A DNA stretch of 64,000 nt from Paenibacillus oceani (GTDB lineage: Bacteria; Bacillota; Bacilli; Paenibacillales; NBRC-103111), in NCBI RefSeq assembly GCF_014705615.1, contig NZ_JACXJA010000020.1:1-64000 (forward strand), read 5' to 3'. Positions 61,395 to 64,000 of this stretch are shown here, in pieces. How positions within the stretch are numbered: position 1 is the first letter of the stretch; the number at the start of each line of letters is the position of its first letter. The notes below the pieces were generated by a model that searched no databases, had not been told where the DNA came from, and was given only the letters and a program-made list of their open reading frames with translations. The translations under genes and the position numbers were made by a program.

Positions 61395-63767
61395 CTACAA
61401 CATCTCGATCTCAACCTGCCCGATGCTGGGGTCCTTTAGCACGATCCGCCCTTCGACAGGCGTGCCGGCCCGGTCGACCAGCTTCAGCTTGCTCGTGCGG
61501 CCTTTCTCGATCAAGCTTTTGATCATCGCAGGCGTGAGCGTTTTGCCGAGGCTTTGTTTCCAGATGACGAACTTGCAGCCGGTTTTATAGTTGCTGCAGC
61601 CGTAGCCTTTGTTGCCCATAAAGATACGGCCCCCGCAGTCTTCGCGCGGGCAGTCCGCGATATATTCGCGCTCGCCGGTCTGGGCTGCCGCGCCGCCGGA
61701 CGCGCCCTGCGCGCTTCCGCCTGCGCCGCTGACGTTGCCGCTGCGCGCGGCACCACGCGTCTTCGCTCCCGCCGCAGCCGCAGCGCCGTTTTCACCGCCC
61801 GCCGCTTTCGCACCCCGGGCGGACTTGCCCTTGCCTTTGCCGCCGCCCTTGCTTCCGGCAGGCGGCTCGGGCGCTTCGAAGGCGGCTTTGGCCGCGCGCG
61901 GCTGGATGCGTACCTTCTCGACGATCGAACGGGTGAACTTCTTCACGTTCTCCATAAACATGGCGTCCGACGCCTGGCCGCGGGATATTTCGTGAAGCCG
62001 CCGCTCCCATTGCCCGGTCATCTCGGGCGAGGTGAGCAGCTCGATGCCCGCGCCGCGGATCAGCTCGACCGCGGACCGCCCTTTCTGCGTGATGGCGATC
62101 CGTTTGCCCTGCATCGTCACATAGCCGACGTTTTTCAGCCGCTCGATGATCGCGGCCCGCGTCGCCGGCGTGCCGAGGCCGCCGTCCTTCATCGCATCGC
62201 GCAGCTCCTCGTCCTCAAGCTGCTTGCCGGCGCTTTCCATCGCCTTCAGCAGCGTCCCTTCCGTATACGCCTTCGGCGGCTGCGTTTCCTTTTCCTTGGC
62301 CGCCGAATCGCGGCAATGCACCGGATCGTCCGCGTTCAGGACGAACGGAGTCTCGACCAGCTCTTCCTCCGGCTCGTTCGAATCGCCGCCTTCCCCGTCT
62401 TTTCCTTCGGCGTTTTTCCCGCCTTTGCCGCCCGACTTTTTGCCGGTATCCTTGGCGCTTGTTTTGTCGTCTTCGTAAATGACTTTCCAGCCGAGACTGA
62501 GCAGCTGCTTGATCGTCGTCTTGAACGTTTCCTTTTCGACCTCGGTTAAGATCGAATGCACCTTGTACTCCGCAGGCGGGTAAAAGTGCGACAGGAAGCG
62601 CCGGATAATAAGATCGTACAGCTTCTGCTCATCGGGGCTCAGCGAACCGGCCCGTTTGGCCGTCGGCAGGATGGCGTGGTGATCCTCGACCTTGGCGGGG
62701 TTGCAGACCGCCTTGTTGTTTTTGTGCACCAGCCGCTTCTCGGCCCCGCCGGCCAGCTTCTCGTACGGTGTGCCCCGCAGCGCGTCGAGCGCCCGGTGCA
62801 TCTCGGGAATATTCTGCTCGTTCACATAGTTGGAGTTGGTCCGCGGGTACGTGATGACTTTATGTTTCTCATACAGAGCTTGGGCGATGTCGAGCGTCTT
62901 TTTGGCGGGGAAGCTGAATTTGGCGTTGGCCTCCCGCTGCAGCAAGGTCAAGTCGTACAGCCGGAACGGATATTCTTTCGTATCCTTGACCTCGTAGCTG
63001 GCGACAGCGCCGGGCTTGCCCTTCACCTTGGCGGCGAGCGCTTCCGCTTTCTCCCGGTCCGTAAGCCGAACCCCCTGCCACAAGCCGCGATAGGACGTCT
63101 CCTGCTGGTCGAAAAACGCCTCGACCTCGTAAAACTTCGCAGACGTAAACGCCTCGATCTGCTTTTGACGGTCATACAACAGCGCGAGCACGGGCGTCTG
63201 TACGCGTCCGACCGACAGCAGCTCGTTATGCTTCGTCGTGAAGGCGCGCGAGCCATTCATCCCGATCAGCCAATCGGCTTCGCTCCTGGCGCGGGCCGCC
63301 CGGGTCAGCGGCTCGTACTCGCTGCCGTCCTTCAGCTCCGCAAAGCCGCGGCGGATCGTCTCCGGGGTCAGGTCGGAGATCCACAGCCGCCGTACGGGCT
63401 GGCGCAGCTTCAGATGCTGCTGGATGTAAGCGAAGATCAGCTGGCCTTCGCGCCCGGCGTCGCATGCGTTGACGATATCCCCGCAGTCTTTGGCCAGCGT
63501 CTGGATGACCTTGAGCTGATCCTTGGTTCTCGGGTTCGGCAGCAGTTTGAACGAATCGGGTACGATGGGCAGATCGTTGAAGTTCCATTTCTTATATTTT
63601 TCATCGTAATGGTCAGGTTCCGCGAGTCCGATCAGATGGCCGATCGCCCAAGTAATGACGTAACGCTCTCCTTCGAGATGCGTGCGCTTGTTGGCCGCTT
63701 TCGGTTCGATGGCGGCGGCGATATTGCGGCCCATGTCCGGCTTTTCAGCGATAATTAATGTTTTCAA
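61395..63767 (-). CDS. topB: DNA topoisomerase III
   Basis: Type IA topoisomerase that passes single strands to resolve recombination and replication intermediates. About 790 aa: toprim domain (TLIIAEKPDMGRNIAAAI, E8; DAGREG at 103-108), catalytic tyrosine Y307 in VITYPRTNSNYV, and a C-terminal zinc-finger-like module with CPREDCGG...GCSNYKTGCKFVIWK. There is a Gly/Lys/Glu-rich insert (about 478-510) and an Ala/Gly-rich linker before the zinc module. TTG 63767 seven bases after GGAGG is chosen because homologues begin MKTLIIAEKP; the frame to 63959 is not conserved. Confidence 0.95.
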   Translation of the reverse strand: MKTLIIAEKPDMGRNIAAAIEPKAANKRTHLEGERYVITWAIGHLIGLAEPDHYDEKYKKWNFNDLPIVPDSFKLLPNPRTKDQLKVIQTLAKDCGDIVNACDAGREGQLIFAYIQQHLKLRQPVRRLWISDLTPETIRRGFAELKDGSEYEPLTRAARARSEADWLIGMNGSRAFTTKHNELLSVGRVQTPVLALLYDRQKQIEAFTSAKFYEVEAFFDQQETSYRGLWQGVRLTDREKAEALAAKVKGKPGAVASYEVKDTKEYPFRLYDLTLLQREANAKFSFPAKKTLDIAQALYEKHKVITYPRTNSNYVNEQNIPEMHRALDALRGTPYEKLAGGAEKRLVHKNNKAVCNPAKVEDHHAILPTAKRAGSLSPDEQKLYDLIIRRFLSHFYPPAEYKVHSILTEVEKETFKTTIKQLLSLGWKVIYEDDKTSAKDTGKKSGGKGGKNAEGKDGEGGDSNEPEEELVETPFVLNADDPVHCRDSAAKEKETQPPKAYTEGTLLKAMESAGKQLEDEELRDAMKDGGLGTPATRAAIIERLKNVGYVTMQGKRIAITQKGRSAVELIRGAGIELLTSPEMTGQWERRLHEISRGQASDAMFMENVKKFTRSIVEKVRIQPRAAKAAFEAPEPPAGSKGGGKGKGKSARGAKAAGGENGAAAAAGAKTRGAARSGNVSGAGGSAQGASGGAAAQTGEREYIADCPREDCGGRIFMGNKGYGCSNYKTGCKFVIWKQSLGKTLTPAMIKSLIEKGRTSKLKLVDRAGTPVEGRIVLKDPSIGQVEIEML

Positions 63768-63984
63768 TGCATGTCCTCCGGTACGGTAGTAGCTTGTCCC
63801 GTCATCTTCGATCAACCTCCATACTATCATAAACCGGGCGGATGCGTCAGGGGGAGATGAGCGTGCGCACGTGAAGACAAGCAGCCACAAAAAAATTTGC
63901 TGACAGGGATAAGAGGCCACTTCTGCCTGTTGGTTTCCGTGTACAATGAAGGGAGTCACTCGAAAGTCAGAGGAGGACGTCCTA

Positions 63985-64000
63985 GTGAAGCGGTACGATT
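63985..64000 (+). CDS. Possible 5' end of a gene cut by the window
   Basis: AGGAGGA lies before GTG 63985, which opens a frame reading (V/M)KRYD up to the window end. TACAAT at 63942-63947 could be a -10. Too short to identify. Confidence 0.4.

Noticed and set aside
61554-62549. 331-codon plus-strand frame within topB
   Set aside because: A GC-rich shadow of the topoisomerase coding strand.

Overview
The window looks like a chromosomal segment of an endospore-forming Bacillota, most likely Paenibacillaceae (Paenibacillus or a close relative). The support is a GerB-GerA-GerC germinant receptor operon, a SigI/RsgI pair, an S-layer-homology protein, a T-box-controlled ilvBNC operon, an infC-rpmI-rplT operon with an attenuator-type leader, the YkuU/YkuV redox pair, many Gfo/Idh/MocA dehydrogenases and AraC regulators, moderate-to-high GC, and frequent TTG/GTG/ATT starts. 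No rRNA, tRNA, CRISPR array, prophage or intact insertion sequence was seen.

Layout. 1-7.3 kb: a DegT-type sugar aminotransferase gene flanked by inverted copies of an ~84-bp repeat, signal peptidase I, a GHL-type TIM-barrel protein, a histidine kinase homologue lacking its phospho-acceptor histidine, a 3'-truncated TSUP transporter, class I mannose-6-phosphate isomerase and the tRNA methyltransferase mnmM. 7.3-20 kb: a Gfo/Idh dehydrogenase with a divergent AraC regulator lying between mnmM and the radical SAM gene ytqA, an SLH protein, trmB, a second TSUP transporter, a lipid glycosyltransferase with a PAP2 phosphatase, and a membrane GT2. 19.5-32.4 kb: infC-rpmI-rplT; a beta-propeller protein plus a DUF4838/GH67N-like protein; T-box-ilvBNC; a secreted protein of 13 Big (Ig-like) repeats. 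32.6-43.8 kb: a VOC protein, the gerBAC operon behind a sigma-G-like promoter, a PLP aminotransferase, an ArsR-SulP pair, leuB, ykuU, ykuV and gcvH. 44.5-54.5 kb: a Cys/His-containing small protein, sigI-rsgI, a PAS histidine kinase, an Fe-S aldo/keto reductase, an MFS transporter coupled to a Gfo/Idh enzyme, and a TetR-DUF3995 unit. 54.7-64 kb: a LysM-3D protein, a large GH31-AraC fusion divergent from two Gfo/Idh genes, and topoisomerase III.

The most interesting locus is the GH31-AraC fusion (55666-58611). A full-length alpha-glucosidase-like domain has lost both expected catalytic aspartates and continues in frame into a YesN-like AraC DNA-binding module. It reads as a dead enzyme reused as a sugar sensor that may control the two divergent dehydrogenase genes.

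The intergenic DNA is unusually repeat-rich. A four-palindrome element of ~195 bp occurs three times, once inverted. There is also a MITE-like element with an internally deleted derivative nearby, 39-bp palindromic repeats in the gerB leader, 18-bp tandem repeats before topB, and 7-bp repeats after the 3D-domain gene.
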